Assembly: GCA_043763155.1 (NCBI GenBank)
Contig: JAYULW010000017.1
Span: 1 to 32,754 of the forward strand
Direction of reading: 5' to 3'
Length of the DNA: 32,754 bases
Source: JANYBV01 sp043763155
Lineage (GTDB): Bacteria; Pseudomonadota; Alphaproteobacteria; Rickettsiales; SXRF01
How positions within the stretch are numbered: position 1 is the stretch's first letter; the number at the start of each line of letters is the position of its first letter. The translations under genes were made by a program, and so were the position numbers. This document shows positions 15,790 to 23,834 of the stretch, in pieces. The notes below the pieces were generated by a model. It was not told the origin of the DNA. It was given only the letters and a program-made list of their open reading frames with translations, and did no database searches.

Positions 15790-16716
15790 TTAGGCGCTCA
15801 TGGCGGCTACTTCGGCTGCGAAGTCGCTGGTGGCTTTTTCGATGCCTTCGCCGAGGCGGTAGCTTACGAAGCCGGTGATTTTCACCGGTGCGCCAACGGT
15901 TTTAGCAGCGTCGGCCACGGCCTGGCTGATCTTGGTTTTGCCATCAATCACGAAGAGCTGTTCGAGCAGAACGACTTCTTCGTAGTATTTGCGTACGCGG
16001 CCTTCGACCATCTTTTCGATCACGTCGGCGGGCTTGCCGGATGCAGTTGCCTGATCGCGGTATACGGCGCGTTCGCGGTCGAGCTTGGCGGCGTCTACGT
16101 CTGCGGTGCTGAGCGCGTCGGGGCGGGCTGCTGCGATGTGCATGGCAACCTGTTTGCCGAATGCTTCAGCGGCGGTTTTGTCACCGTCGGTTTCAACACC
16201 TACGAGAATGCCGATTTTGCCCATGCCGGGAGCCACAGCGTTGTGGATGTAGCTGGCTACGACGCCCTTGGTGACGCTCAGCAATGCTGCGCGGCGCAGG
16301 GTCATGTTTTCGCCGCTGGTTGCGATGGCATTGGAGATTTGTTCTTCGATGGTTTTGCCGGTCTTGGGGCATTTGGAAGCTTTCAGGGCTTCCACATCGG
16401 AGATGTCGTTTTCAATGGCCATGGTTGCGATACCGCTGGCGAGCTGCTGGAACTGTTCGTTGCGGCCGACGAAATCGGTTTCGGCGTTCAGTTCGATGAT
16501 AGCGCCTTTGGTGCCTTTGGTGGCAACGGCTACAACGCCTTCGGCAGCTACGCGGCCAGACTTTTTGGCGGCAGCGGAGAGGCCTTTTTTGCGCAACCAG
16601 TCAATGGCGGCTTCCATGTCACCGTTGTTTTCGGTGAGGGCTTTGCGGCAATCGAGCATGCCTGCGGCGGTGGTTTCGCGAAGGGTTTTAATCATGTCTG
16701 CGGTGATCGCGGTCAT
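15790..16716 (-). CDS. tsf: Elongation factor Ts
   Basis: EF-Ts is the guanine nucleotide exchange factor for EF-Tu. The 308-residue protein starts with the N-terminal UBA-like helix region (MIKTLRETTAAGMLDCRKAL, residues 8-27). It contains the TDFVGRNEQF motif near residue 80 that contacts the EF-Tu nucleotide pocket, and the dimerisation repeats follow (IGILVGVETDGD, AMHIAAARPDAL, VLLEQLFVIDGK). GAGGA lies 4-5 nt before the ATG. It follows rpsB across a 95-nt spacer holding a long hairpin and ends at a strong terminator, so rpsB-tsf is a two-gene operon. Confidence 0.97.
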   Translation of the reverse strand: MTAITADMIKTLRETTAAGMLDCRKALTENNGDMEAAIDWLRKKGLSAAAKKSGRVAAEGVVAVATKGTKGAIIELNAETDFVGRNEQFQQLASGIATMAIENDISDVEALKASKCPKTGKTIEEQISNAIATSGENMTLRRAALLSVTKGVVASYIHNAVAPGMGKIGILVGVETDGDKTAAEAFGKQVAMHIAAARPDALSTADVDAAKLDRERAVYRDQATASGKPADVIEKMVEGRVRKYYEEVVLLEQLFVIDGKTKISQAVADAAKTVGAPVKITGFVSYRLGEGIEKATSDFAAEVAAMSA

Positions 16717-16756
16717 ATCGTCCTCATATCTATAAAAATTGGGTTTTCAGCGAACA

Positions 16757-16799
16757 CACGCTGTTTTGCCACCCTATAGATAGGGAGCAAAACAGCGTG
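16757..16799 (-). other. Long hairpin between rpsB and tsf
   Basis: A 13-bp perfect inverted repeat (CACGCTGTTTTGC / GCAAAACAGCGTG) encloses a second 6-bp pair (CCCTAT / ATAGGG), with only three unpaired bases between the two stems. It starts 12 nt after the rpsB stop. The nearest T run on the transcribed strand is about 20 nt further on, so it is not a classic intrinsic terminator. It may attenuate, protect or process the mRNA and so set the S2 to EF-Ts ratio. Confidence 0.75.
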
Positions 16800-16811
16800 A
16801 TTCAATAGCTG

Positions 16812-17714
16812 CTATTCGTCCGACTTTTTGGCTTTCGGAGCGGCTTTTTTCACAACCGTCGGAGCTTTTTTCGCTGCCGGGGCGGGAGCGCCTTTGCGCG
16901 GGGCCCCACGGGAAGCCGATTTCTTTTCGTCGGCTTCGGCTTTGCCTTCGGTGGCGAGGTCGTCATCGAGGTTCAGGATTTCGCCGCCGTCTTCGCGGGC
17001 GCCCATGTCAACGCCGGAAGCGACCATGCTCTGCTGGATGCCACCCAGCACTGCGTCGGAAAACAGACGGCAGTACAGGTTGATGGCGCGGGTGGAGTCG
17101 TCGTTGCCCGGAATCGGGAAGGTGATGCCTTCTACGGAGCAGTTGGAATCCACGATCGCAGCGATGGGGATGCCCAGCTTCTGCGCTTCTTTAACGGCGA
17201 GGTCTTCCTTGTTGGTGTCAATGATGAAGATCAGGTCGGGACGGCCGCCCATGTCTTTGATACCACCGAGGGAGGCTTCCAGCTTATCGCGCTGGCGGCT
17301 CATGCTCAGGAGTTCTTTCTTGGTGAAGCCAACGTTCGGCTGGTTCAGATGCTCATCGAGCTTGCGCAGGGTTTTGATGGAAACCTGAATGGTGTTCCAG
17401 TTGGTGAGCAGACCACCCAACCAACGCTGGTTGATGTAGTACTGGCCGCAACGCTTTGCAGCTTCGGAGATGGGGTCGGCGGCCTGGCGCTTGGTCCCTA
17501 CGAAGAGGATACGGCCGTTCTGGGCAACTACGTCGCGCACGGCGGCGAGCGCCTGATGCAGCATGGGAACGGTTTTGCCGAGGTCAATGATGTGAATGTC
17601 GTTGCGCACGCCGTAGATGTACGGTGCCATGCGGGGATTCCAGCGTTTGGTTTTGTGACCGAAGTGAACGCCAGCTTCGATAAGCTCGCGCATGTTAAAA
17701 GCGGGGAGGGCCAT
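16812..17714 (-). CDS. rpsB: 30S ribosomal protein S2 with basic C-terminal tail
   Basis: S2 is a small-subunit protein bound near the 30S neck. Family signatures are present: MRELIEAGVHFGHKTKRWNP, YGVRNDIHIIDLGKT, ILFVGTKRQA, QRWLGGLLTNW and the PDLIFIIDTNKEDLAVKEA / GIPIAAIVDSN segment. The length is 300 residues, against about 240-260 for many bacteria. The extra C-terminus from about residue 255 is rich in Lys, Ala and Pro. AAGGA lies 8 nt before the ATG. It is the first gene of the rpsB-tsf operon, behind a structured leader and a candidate promoter. Confidence 0.97.
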   Translation of the reverse strand: MALPAFNMRELIEAGVHFGHKTKRWNPRMAPYIYGVRNDIHIIDLGKTVPMLHQALAAVRDVVAQNGRILFVGTKRQAADPISEAAKRCGQYYINQRWLGGLLTNWNTIQVSIKTLRKLDEHLNQPNVGFTKKELLSMSRQRDKLEASLGGIKDMGGRPDLIFIIDTNKEDLAVKEAQKLGIPIAAIVDSNCSVEGITFPIPGNDDSTRAINLYCRLFSDAVLGGIQQSMVASGVDMGAREDGGEILNLDDDLATEGKAEADEKKSASRGAPRKGAPAPAAKKAPTVVKKAAPKAKKSDE

Positions 17715-17743
17715 TGTATAGTTCCTTTTTCCGGTTAGACATC

Positions 17744-17815
17744 GGCAAAATGTGTGTGACTCTTTAAGAGACCGGATGGCTTGTGTAGCTCCGCTACCTT
17801 CGCCGTCATTTTGCC
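17744..17815 (-). promoter_or_regulatory. Structured rpsB mRNA leader
   Basis: On the transcribed strand GGCAAAATG and CATTTTGCC pair as a perfect 9-bp outer stem. Between them lie a hairpin GTAGC-GGA-GCTAC (17785-17797) and a small CTCTT/AAGAG palindrome (17760-17770), giving a possible three-way junction. It sits between the candidate promoter and the rpsB ribosome site, where autogenous control by S2 acts in E. coli. Confidence 0.5.
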
Positions 17816-17851
17816 TGTTTATTCCCTACCCACCATGGGCAAGGGATGTGC

Positions 17852-17879
17852 TTTCTAGCATAATCCGCTGGGGGTTCAA
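17852..17879 (-). promoter_or_regulatory. Candidate rpsB promoter
   Basis: Reading the minus strand, CTTGAAC is followed after 16 nt by TAGAAA, preceded by TGC as in an extended -10. The predicted transcript would carry the structured leader at 17744-17815. Confidence 0.4.
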
Positions 17880-18165
17880 GGGGTTTTTACTAGGGATTTG
17901 CTGGTTTTTTGGGGTGTAAGCGCTTGTTTTTCACAGTGCGGGGGTGAAATTAATGGTAATAATAAGCAATAACAGTTGTTTATTTGTGTTTTGGGGTGGT
18001 GTGGGTTTTTGGCACTTTGGGGTGAGTGGGTATGTGGGGGTAAATATCGCAGTGCAGCACCTAAGTTTCAATAGGTTAAGGGTGTGTTATTCCGGTTGGC
18101 GGTTATGGCGTCGTTGCAACACCGGAATCCATGGGGGTTTGTCACAAAACTTTCACAGAAAATCT
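17880..18165. other. Intergenic stretch, no gene seen
   Basis: This G/T-rich stretch lies upstream of the rpsB promoter. A plus-strand frame crosses it (17944-18264), but it is Trp/Cys/Gly-rich, has no ribosome site and runs over the promoter of the next gene, so I do not call it. The only structure seen is the inverted repeat at 18089-18128. Confidence 0.5.
18089..18128. repeat. 8-bp inverted repeat
   Basis: ATTCCGGT at 18089-18096 pairs perfectly with ACCGGAAT at 18121-18128 across 24 nt. It lies just upstream of the candidate promoter for the 726-residue gene and could be a regulator site. Confidence 0.35.
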
Positions 18166-18194
18166 TTGAATTATCGTGCTATATGTCGGATAAT
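18166..18194 (+). promoter_or_regulatory. Promoter for the 726-residue protein gene
   Basis: TTGAAT and GATAAT are separated by exactly 17 nt in an AT-rich stretch, leaving a 5' leader of about 60 nt before the ATG at 18261. Confidence 0.5.
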
Positions 18195-18260
18195 AGTTAA
18201 TAAAAAAATTTACGCACATATAAGCACGCAACAGGGGCACACGCAGGGCATTATTCGGGC

Positions 18261-20441
18261 ATGAACAAGCCAAAGGATATCACCAAAGGGCTAGAGGCAT
18301 TACGGGAGGCGAACACGGATTCGCCCCAAGGCGCCAGCGCTGTGGCAAGTGCGGACGCGAACACGGGCACGGCCACTGCGTTTGCAACTACGGGGCCGCG
18401 CGCTTCGGGAAAAAATACCAATCCTTTCGCCGCTTCGGTTGCACCTTCTGCCGCGCCTGCCGCTGCGGATTTGAACCCGCGTGAAAACCCTTTCAAGCAA
18501 GACTTGCCAAAGAGCGGGCAGAACATGGGCGGGTACAGCCCGCAGATGACGCCGCCGATTGACCTCACGCGCAAAAGCTGGGAAGCAACGAACAACCGCT
18601 CGCTTGGCTGGAGCGAAGATCCGAAGAGCCGCCTTGCCATCCGCATGTTTTCACGCGGGGTGCTGGGTGCGGCATTCTTTACCGCAGGCGGCATTCTTAC
18701 GAAAAAATGGATGACGGGCGAAAACGCCTACCACGCCACCGAGAGCTTCAGCCAGCAGAAGAACCCGCTGCAGGTGATTGCAAAGCTGATTGACACGGTG
18801 GCGGGCAAACCGATTGAAACAACCGTTGCGGCTGTTGCGGGCAAGGAAGCGGGGCTTGCGTCTGTGCGCTTCCGCTCTACGCGCTACACCACGTTCGGCA
18901 AGGAAATGCGCGGGCGCAGCCTTGGCGATGAAGCGGTGAATATTACCTTCGACTTCTTCTGCGCCAGCATTGGCGACGCGTGGGGCCGCGACATTGCGGG
19001 CATTATTGACCCCAACACGAAGAAGACGTGGATAGACGACAAGGGCAACATCAACGTGTCCAAGGCTGTGCAGCAGGCGATCACGAAGGCGACGCGCTAT
19101 GTGACGTATAACGGCGGCGAAGACTGGGCGGTGGCGATTCCTTATGCGTATTTCATGAAAGGCCAGCGCGAACTGCTGGACCGCGCGACGCCGGGTTTCA
19201 AATATGATTTCGACCGCCAGCTCAACGGCGGCAGCTTCCGCCTGAAGGATAACCAGATTGTAGGCAACTATAACAAGACCGGCATGGCCGACCTGCAGTC
19301 GCGCTTTACGGTGTATAACATCGGCACGCTGATGTACCGCGAAGCCTACGACTATGCGGGGCAGTTGCTGAAGGGCAAAGACGCGCACCTGTATGGCTCG
19401 CCGGAAGGGCAGCACGAACATAAGAACCTGCTGGGGCAGGCGGGCGATTTGCTGAAATGGACGGCGCGCAGCGCTATCAAGGGCACGATCATCATGACGC
19501 CTTCTGTGCCGCTGTTCTGGATGACGCGCACGCCGCAGACGAAACATCGCGGCCTGTTCATTGACCCGGAAAAAGGCATGTTGGGCCGCCCGCCAAACGG
19601 GCAGGGCTTCCCAGGGGATTCGATCCATGCGAATACGCCCGTGCCTTCCGCTTCGACCTATGTGGATTACTGGCAGTACCAACACATGCCGGGCGAACCT
19701 GTGCTTACGCGCCACCGTGTGGTGAGCCCCGGCACCAATGTCGGGCGCATTGACCCCACGCTTGTAGGGCCTGCGCATGGCCCGAACACGTTTAACGCGC
19801 ATGCGCGCAGTTTCGGGCCGGTGGACTCGGTGTTCAACGGGCTGGGCAAGGCTAACTATGACGTGGCGCACGCCGCAACCATTCCTGCGCGCTGGATTGA
19901 CGATCATTCGATGGGGGCTACCCACCAGATCAAGGAAGCGATGGGGATTACTGACCATACGCCGCGCCGTTTTGTGCGCCCGATGGTCTATGCGGCGGCG
20001 TCGTACACGCCGTACATGTATGCCAAAGCGGAATTCGCGAATTTGTGGGATAACGGTAAGATGGACCTTGCGGCTGAGCGCCTGATTGACGGCGCGGCGA
20101 AGCTGAACTGGGGCGAGTTCAAAAAGGGTGTGGGTGAAGTGTATAACTCCGTGCTGTACCGGCCGCTGGCCGACCCGAAGCGCGAAGTGGAAGCACAGCG
20201 CCGCATGCTGGTTGATACGTCGCCTGCCGACGTGTTTGTGGAAACGCAGGCCGAGCAGGTGATCCAGAAACAAAAGGCCAACTGGCGCGACCGGGTGATC
20301 AGCGGCCCGCCGGTTGAAAAGCAAGTGATTGCCGCCCACGACGAGAAGAGAGTCCCTGCGAAAAAAGCCAGCTACGCCGAGCAGGAAGCCATGCGCAAGG
20401 CGCTGGAAGAATTAACTCCGCCTACGAATTCCATCAATTAG
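18261..20441 (+). CDS. Unrecognised 726-residue protein
   Basis: I do not recognise this protein. Residues 1 to about 100 are low complexity (Ala, Ser, Pro, Asn, Thr). The rest looks folded and rich in Tyr, Arg, Asn and Gly. A weakly hydrophobic stretch near 130-147 (GVLGAAFFTAGGILTKK) and another near 412-428 (IKGTIIMTPSVPLFWM) could be membrane-associated, but there is no signal peptide. The C-terminal 80 residues are charged and probably helical. Codon use and base composition resemble the neighbours. The start has only a distant AGGG upstream, but a good promoter precedes it. It is transcribed alone, convergent with fumC. It may be a lineage-specific structural or envelope-associated protein; no function can be assigned. 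Confidence 0.8.
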   Translation: MNKPKDITKGLEALREANTDSPQGASAVASADANTGTATAFATTGPRASGKNTNPFAASVAPSAAPAAADLNPRENPFKQDLPKSGQNMGGYSPQMTPPIDLTRKSWEATNNRSLGWSEDPKSRLAIRMFSRGVLGAAFFTAGGILTKKWMTGENAYHATESFSQQKNPLQVIAKLIDTVAGKPIETTVAAVAGKEAGLASVRFRSTRYTTFGKEMRGRSLGDEAVNITFDFFCASIGDAWGRDIAGIIDPNTKKTWIDDKGNINVSKAVQQAITKATRYVTYNGGEDWAVAIPYAYFMKGQRELLDRATPGFKYDFDRQLNGGSFRLKDNQIVGNYNKTGMADLQSRFTVYNIGTLMYREAYDYAGQLLKGKDAHLYGSPEGQHEHKNLLGQAGDLLKWTARSAIKGTIIMTPSVPLFWMTRTPQTKHRGLFIDPEKGMLGRPPNGQGFPGDSIHANTPVPSASTYVDYWQYQHMPGEPVLTRHRVVSPGTNVGRIDPTLVGPAHGPNTFNAHARSFGPVDSVFNGLGKANYDVAHAATIPARWIDDHSMGATHQIKEAMGITDHTPRRFVRPMVYAAASYTPYMYAKAEFANLWDNGKMDLAAERLIDGAAKLNWGEFKKGVGEVYNSVLYRPLADPKREVEAQRRMLVDTSPADVFVETQAEQVIQKQKANWRDRVISGPPVEKQVIAAHDEKRVPAKKASYAEQEAMRKALEELTPPTNSIN

Positions 20442-20497
20442 GTTCAGTGAGCTGGGAAGTGTGTGTCCCCGGACGCGCGCCTTGCTCTTTGCTTTAC

Positions 20498-20512
20498 GCC
20501 GCCGTTGGCGGC
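20498..20512. terminator. GC hairpin between convergent genes
   Basis: GCCGCC-GTT-GGCGGC is a perfect 6-bp stem in the 158-nt gap between the stops of the 726-residue gene and fumC. No T run follows on either strand, so it may be a rho-dependent or stabilising structure. The rest of the gap is GC-rich with no gene. Confidence 0.35.
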
Positions 20513-20599
20513 CTTACGCGCCATGGGGCGCGGCGCGCGGTCGCGCTTGCACGCGAAGGGCGTGGGGATGTATGCGGATAGGTTGTGCCTGTCTGCTAA

Positions 20600-21997
20600 T
20601 TAATCGTTGGGGCCGAGCATGGTTTCGGGGCGGACCCATTGGTCGAACTGTTCGCTGGTGAGGAGGCCGAGGGCGATGCCGGCTTCTTTGAGCGAGGTGT
20701 GTTCCTTGTGGGCTTTTTTGGCGATTTTGGCGGCGTTGTCGTAGCCGATATGGGGGTTCAGCGACGTTACCAGCATCAGGGATTCGTTCATGAGCTGGTT
20801 GATGCGTTCCTTGTTGGCGATGATGCCCACCACGCAATTATCGGTGAAGGAGTTCGCGCCATCGGCCAGCAGGCGGATGGATTGCAGCACGTTGTAGATG
20901 ATGACGGGTTTGAACACGTTGAGTTCAAAATGGCCGTTGGAACCGCCGATGGTGACGGTGACGTGGTTGCCCATGATTTGGGCGCAGACCATGGTGAGGG
21001 CTTCGGACTGGGTGGGGTTCACCTTGCCGGGCATGATGGAGGAGCCGGGCTCGTTTTCGGGCAATGACAATTCGCCGAAGCCGCAGCGCGGGCCGGAGCC
21101 GAGCAGGCGGATGTCGTTGGCGATTTTCATGAGCGATACGGCCAGCGTGTTGAGCGCGCCGGACGCATCCACCAGCGCGTCATGGGTTGCGAGTGCCGCG
21201 AATTTGTTGCGGGCGGTAACGAAGGGCAGTTTAGTAACATTGGCCACTTCCTGCGCGAAGGCTTCGGCGAAGCCTTTTTTAGCGTTCAGGCCGGTGCCGA
21301 CGGCGGTGCCGCCCTGGGCGAGTTCCATGAGTTCGCAGAGGATGCCTTTTTGGCCGAGGCGTATGATGTTGTCTTCGATCATCTGCACGTAGCCGGAGAA
21401 TTCCTGACCGAGGGTGAGGGGGGTTGCGTCCTGCAAATGGGTGCGGCCGATCTTGATGATGTCTTTAAATTCCACGGCTTTGTCGTTTAGCGCGTTGCGC
21501 AGCTTTTGCAGCGCGGGGATGAGGCTGTGGGTGATTTCCATGGCGGCTGCGATGTGCATGGCGGTGGGGTAGGAGTCGTTGCTCGACTGGCCCATGTTCA
21601 CGTGGTCATTGGGGTGTACGGGTTTTTTGCTGCCCATGACCCCGCCCATCATTTCGATGGCGCGGTTGGAGATGACTTCATTCGCGTTCATGTTGGTCTG
21701 GGTGCCGGAGCCGGTTTGCCACACTACGAGGGGGAAGTGTTCGTCGAGCTTGCCTTCCATGACTTCGGTGGCGGCGCTTACGATTTTTTCGCCGATGGTT
21801 TTATCCAAAACGCTGAGCTGCATGTTGATGATGGCGGCGGAGCGCTTGAGCGTTCCCAGCGCGTGGATCAGCGGTTTGGGCATGGTTTCGCCGCCGATTT
21901 TGAAGTTCTGCAAAGAGCGCTGGGTTTGCGCGCCCCAGTACGCGTCGTTTGCCACGTCAATATTGCCAAAGCTGTCGGATTCGCTGCGGGTGCCCAT
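20600..21997 (-). CDS. fumC: Class II fumarate hydratase FumC
   Basis: This enzyme interconverts fumarate and malate in the TCA cycle. Motifs include VWQTGSGTQTNMNANEV, HPNDHVNMGQSSNDSYPTAM (active-site region), GRTHLQDATPLTLGQEFSGY and the superfamily signature GSSIMPGKVNP. The ATG at 21997 gives 465 residues, the usual size, and has AAGGAT about 7 nt upstream. An in-frame ATG at 22027 overlaps the purK stop as ATGA and would add ten residues; it is the alternative start. The gene directly follows purK, so fumC is probably co-transcribed with purE-purK. That links fumarate use to purine synthesis, which releases fumarate at the PurB step. Confidence 0.96.
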   Translation of the reverse strand: MGTRSESDSFGNIDVANDAYWGAQTQRSLQNFKIGGETMPKPLIHALGTLKRSAAIINMQLSVLDKTIGEKIVSAATEVMEGKLDEHFPLVVWQTGSGTQTNMNANEVISNRAIEMMGGVMGSKKPVHPNDHVNMGQSSNDSYPTAMHIAAAMEITHSLIPALQKLRNALNDKAVEFKDIIKIGRTHLQDATPLTLGQEFSGYVQMIEDNIIRLGQKGILCELMELAQGGTAVGTGLNAKKGFAEAFAQEVANVTKLPFVTARNKFAALATHDALVDASGALNTLAVSLMKIANDIRLLGSGPRCGFGELSLPENEPGSSIMPGKVNPTQSEALTMVCAQIMGNHVTVTIGGSNGHFELNVFKPVIIYNVLQSIRLLADGANSFTDNCVVGIIANKERINQLMNESLMLVTSLNPHIGYDNAAKIAKKAHKEHTSLKEAGIALGLLTSEQFDQWVRPETMLGPND

Positions 21998-22023
21998 GTT
22001 TTTATCCTTGAGTGCGTTTTGTG

Positions 22024-23094
22024 TCATTTGCTGTCCATGATGTTGACGTGGCCCATTTTGCGGCCATCGCGGGTTTCGGTTTTACCGTAGAGATGCAGCT
22101 TTGCGTTTGGCATGGCCGCGTAGGTTTTCCAGTCGTTGATGTCGTTGCCGATGAGGTTCACCATGCGGGCGTCGCACAGCCGGGCGGGGTTGCCCAGCGG
22201 CAGGCCGCAGATGGCGCGCACGGTCTGGGCGAACTGGCTGGTGATGCAGGCGTCCATGGTCCAGTGGCCGGAGTTGTGCGGACGGGGGGCCATTTCGTTG
22301 ATGATGATGTCGTCATTGTCGGTCACGAACATTTCGATTGCGAGCAGGCCCACGAGGTCAATGCCTTTGGCGATGGTGTGGGCGATGGCCTCCGCTTTGT
22401 CGCGCAAGCCCTGGGCGATGGGGGCGGGGGCGATGGTTTCGGACAGGATATGGTGTTTGTGGATGTTCTGCACCGGGCAGTAGCTTTGCATGTTGCCGCT
22501 TTTGTCACGGGCGATGATGACGGAGATTTCCATGCGGAAATTCACGAATCCTTCCAGCACCGCATCGTCGGTTTTGAGCGCGTTCCATGCGGGCTCTAAA
22601 TCGGCTTCGGATTTCAGCATCACCTGGCCTTTGCCGTCGTAGCCCATGCGCGAGGTTTTGACGATGGCGGGAAGGCCGAGGGTTTTTGCAGCCTTGCGCA
22701 GATCGTCGAGCGAGTGGACGGGAATGAAAGGTGCGGTTTTGACGCCGAGGTCGTTGATCGTCTTTTTTTCCTGCACGCGGTGTTGGGCGGTTGCCAGCAC
22801 TTCCGGCGAGGGGAATACGGGCACGAGTTTTGCAAGTGCCGCCACGGGCGCGAGGGGGATGTTTTCAAATTCATAGGTCACCACGTCCACGCTGCTTGCG
22901 AATTGGGCCAGGGCTGCTTCGTCTTCGTAGGCGGCGGTGGTGCTGTGCGCGGCGACTTCGCTGGCGGGGCAGTTTGCTTCGGGGCAATAGATATGGGTGT
23001 GGTAGCCCATTTCGGCGGCGGCCATGGCGAGCATGCGGCCAAGCTGGCCACCGCCTAAAATGCCAATGGTTTTACCGGGAGCGATGGTGGGCAT
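22024..23094 (-). CDS. purK: N5-carboxyaminoimidazole ribonucleotide synthase PurK
   Basis: PurK is an ATP-grasp enzyme that carboxylates AIR with bicarbonate to N5-CAIR in purine synthesis. The start MPTIAPGKTIGILGGGQLGR contains the family's N-terminal GGGQLGRM loop. ATP-grasp elements follow (PAIVKTSRMGYDGKGQ, VLEGFVNF, EMAPRPHNSGHWT). The ATG at 23094 (356 residues) lies one base after the purE stop. The longer frame up to 23163 overlaps purE and adds a Pro/Ser-rich stretch without family similarity. It sits between purE and fumC in one operon. Confidence 0.96.
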   Translation of the reverse strand: MPTIAPGKTIGILGGGQLGRMLAMAAAEMGYHTHIYCPEANCPASEVAAHSTTAAYEDEAALAQFASSVDVVTYEFENIPLAPVAALAKLVPVFPSPEVLATAQHRVQEKKTINDLGVKTAPFIPVHSLDDLRKAAKTLGLPAIVKTSRMGYDGKGQVMLKSEADLEPAWNALKTDDAVLEGFVNFRMEISVIIARDKSGNMQSYCPVQNIHKHHILSETIAPAPIAQGLRDKAEAIAHTIAKGIDLVGLLAIEMFVTDNDDIIINEMAPRPHNSGHWTMDACITSQFAQTVRAICGLPLGNPARLCDARMVNLIGNDINDWKTYAAMPNAKLHLYGKTETRDGRKMGHVNIMDSK

Positions 23095-23095
23095 G

Positions 23096-23587
23096 TTAGT
23101 TTCCGGGGGTGAGGGCGACGGAGTCGGTTTGCGCTTTGCGCCAGTCGGCGAGGCGCGTGGCAAGGCCTGCGTCGGACAATGCGAGGATGGAGGCGGCCAG
23201 CAGGCCTGCGTTGATGGCGCCGGGTTTGCCGATGGCGAGGGTTCCTACCGGAATGCCGCCGGGCATTTGTACGATGGAGAGCAGGCTGTCCATGCCCTTC
23301 AGCGCGTGGCTTTCGACGGGTACGCCCAGAACGGGCAGGGTGGTCATGCTGGCGGCCATGCCGGGGAGGTGGGCGGCGCCGCCTGCGCCAGCGATGATGA
23401 CTTTGACGCCTGCGTCTTTGGCTTTGGTGGCAAAATCATACAGGCGCTGGGGGGTGCGGTGAGCGGAAATGACGGATTTGGTGTAGGGGACGGCAAGCGC
23501 GTCGAGGGTGCTTGCGGCGTGCTGCATGGTGTCCCAATCGGAGGTGCTGCCCATAATAATAGCCACGGGCGCCGTATTCTGACTCAT
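23096..23587 (-). CDS. purE: N5-CAIR mutase PurE (class I)
   Basis: PurE converts N5-CAIR, the PurK product, to CAIR. The 163-residue protein has the class I motifs GSTSDWDTM at 13-21, SVISAHRTP around 38-46 and AGAGGAAHLPGM, then LPVLGVPVES. Its presence next to purK confirms the two-step bacterial route. AAGGAG lies 5 nt before the ATG, a strong ribosome site. It is the first gene of purE-purK-fumC, behind a candidate promoter. Confidence 0.97.
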   Translation of the reverse strand: MSQNTAPVAIIMGSTSDWDTMQHAASTLDALAVPYTKSVISAHRTPQRLYDFATKAKDAGVKVIIAGAGGAAHLPGMAASMTTLPVLGVPVESHALKGMDSLLSIVQMPGGIPVGTLAIGKPGAINAGLLAASILALSDAGLATRLADWRKAQTDSVALTPGN

Positions 23588-23618
23588 TTCTGCTCCTTAC
23601 CCCTGTTTTTGAGTGGGG

Positions 23619-23646
23619 AACGTACAACAATTGCCCGAAAAGTCAA
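23619..23646 (-). promoter_or_regulatory. Candidate purE promoter
   Basis: Reading the minus strand, TTGACT (one mismatch to the -35 consensus) is followed after 16 nt by TACGTT, about 31 nt before the purE ATG. The -10 is only fair. Confidence 0.4.
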
Positions 23647-23745
23647 AAATAATTGCCAGTTGGGGCATTTAGGCGCCGAAAACGCAAGAGCGCGAGGATC
23701 GCAGTTAATAATAGTTAATCAAAATATTTAACTTTTGTAGCCTTC

Positions 23746-23761
23746 TTAATAAAAACCTAAC
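23746..23761 (+). promoter_or_regulatory. CtrA-like site upstream of GGDEF gene (one mismatch)
   Basis: TTAA, seven bases, then CTAAC differs from TTAA-N7-TTAAC at one position. It lies in a TTAA-rich stretch: GTTAATAA also occurs at 23704 and 23783, and two further TTAA half-sites lie at 23715 and 23728 with spacings other than 7. It is about 75 nt before the GGDEF start. Confidence 0.3.
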
Positions 23762-23834
23762 ACATATACTGTAGGTAATTAGGTTAATAAAGTGCTTATA
23801 AGGCTTCTAAAACCTATAGATTAGTGATATATAT

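Noticed and set aside
15751..16779. Plus-strand frame of 342 codons over tsf
   Set aside because: Gly/Phe/Cys-rich antisense of EF-Ts, and it runs through the tsf terminator.
18196..18213. CtrA site upstream of the 726-residue gene
   Set aside because: GTTAATAA is present, but the second half-site is TTTA at spacing 8, which does not fit the strict N7 consensus.
17944..18264. Plus-strand frame of 106 codons upstream of the 726-residue gene
   Set aside because: No ribosome site, odd Trp/Cys/Gly composition, and it covers an inverted repeat and a good promoter.
18651..20339. Minus-strand frame of 562 codons inside the 726-residue gene
   Set aside because: Arg/His/Val-rich composition with no recognisable domain or start signal; the plus strand has a promoter and more natural composition. 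This is the shadow I am least sure about because the plus-strand protein is itself unrecognised.
23705..23731. CtrA sites from neighbouring TTAA half-sites
   Set aside because: Spacings are 6 and 9 nt, not 7.
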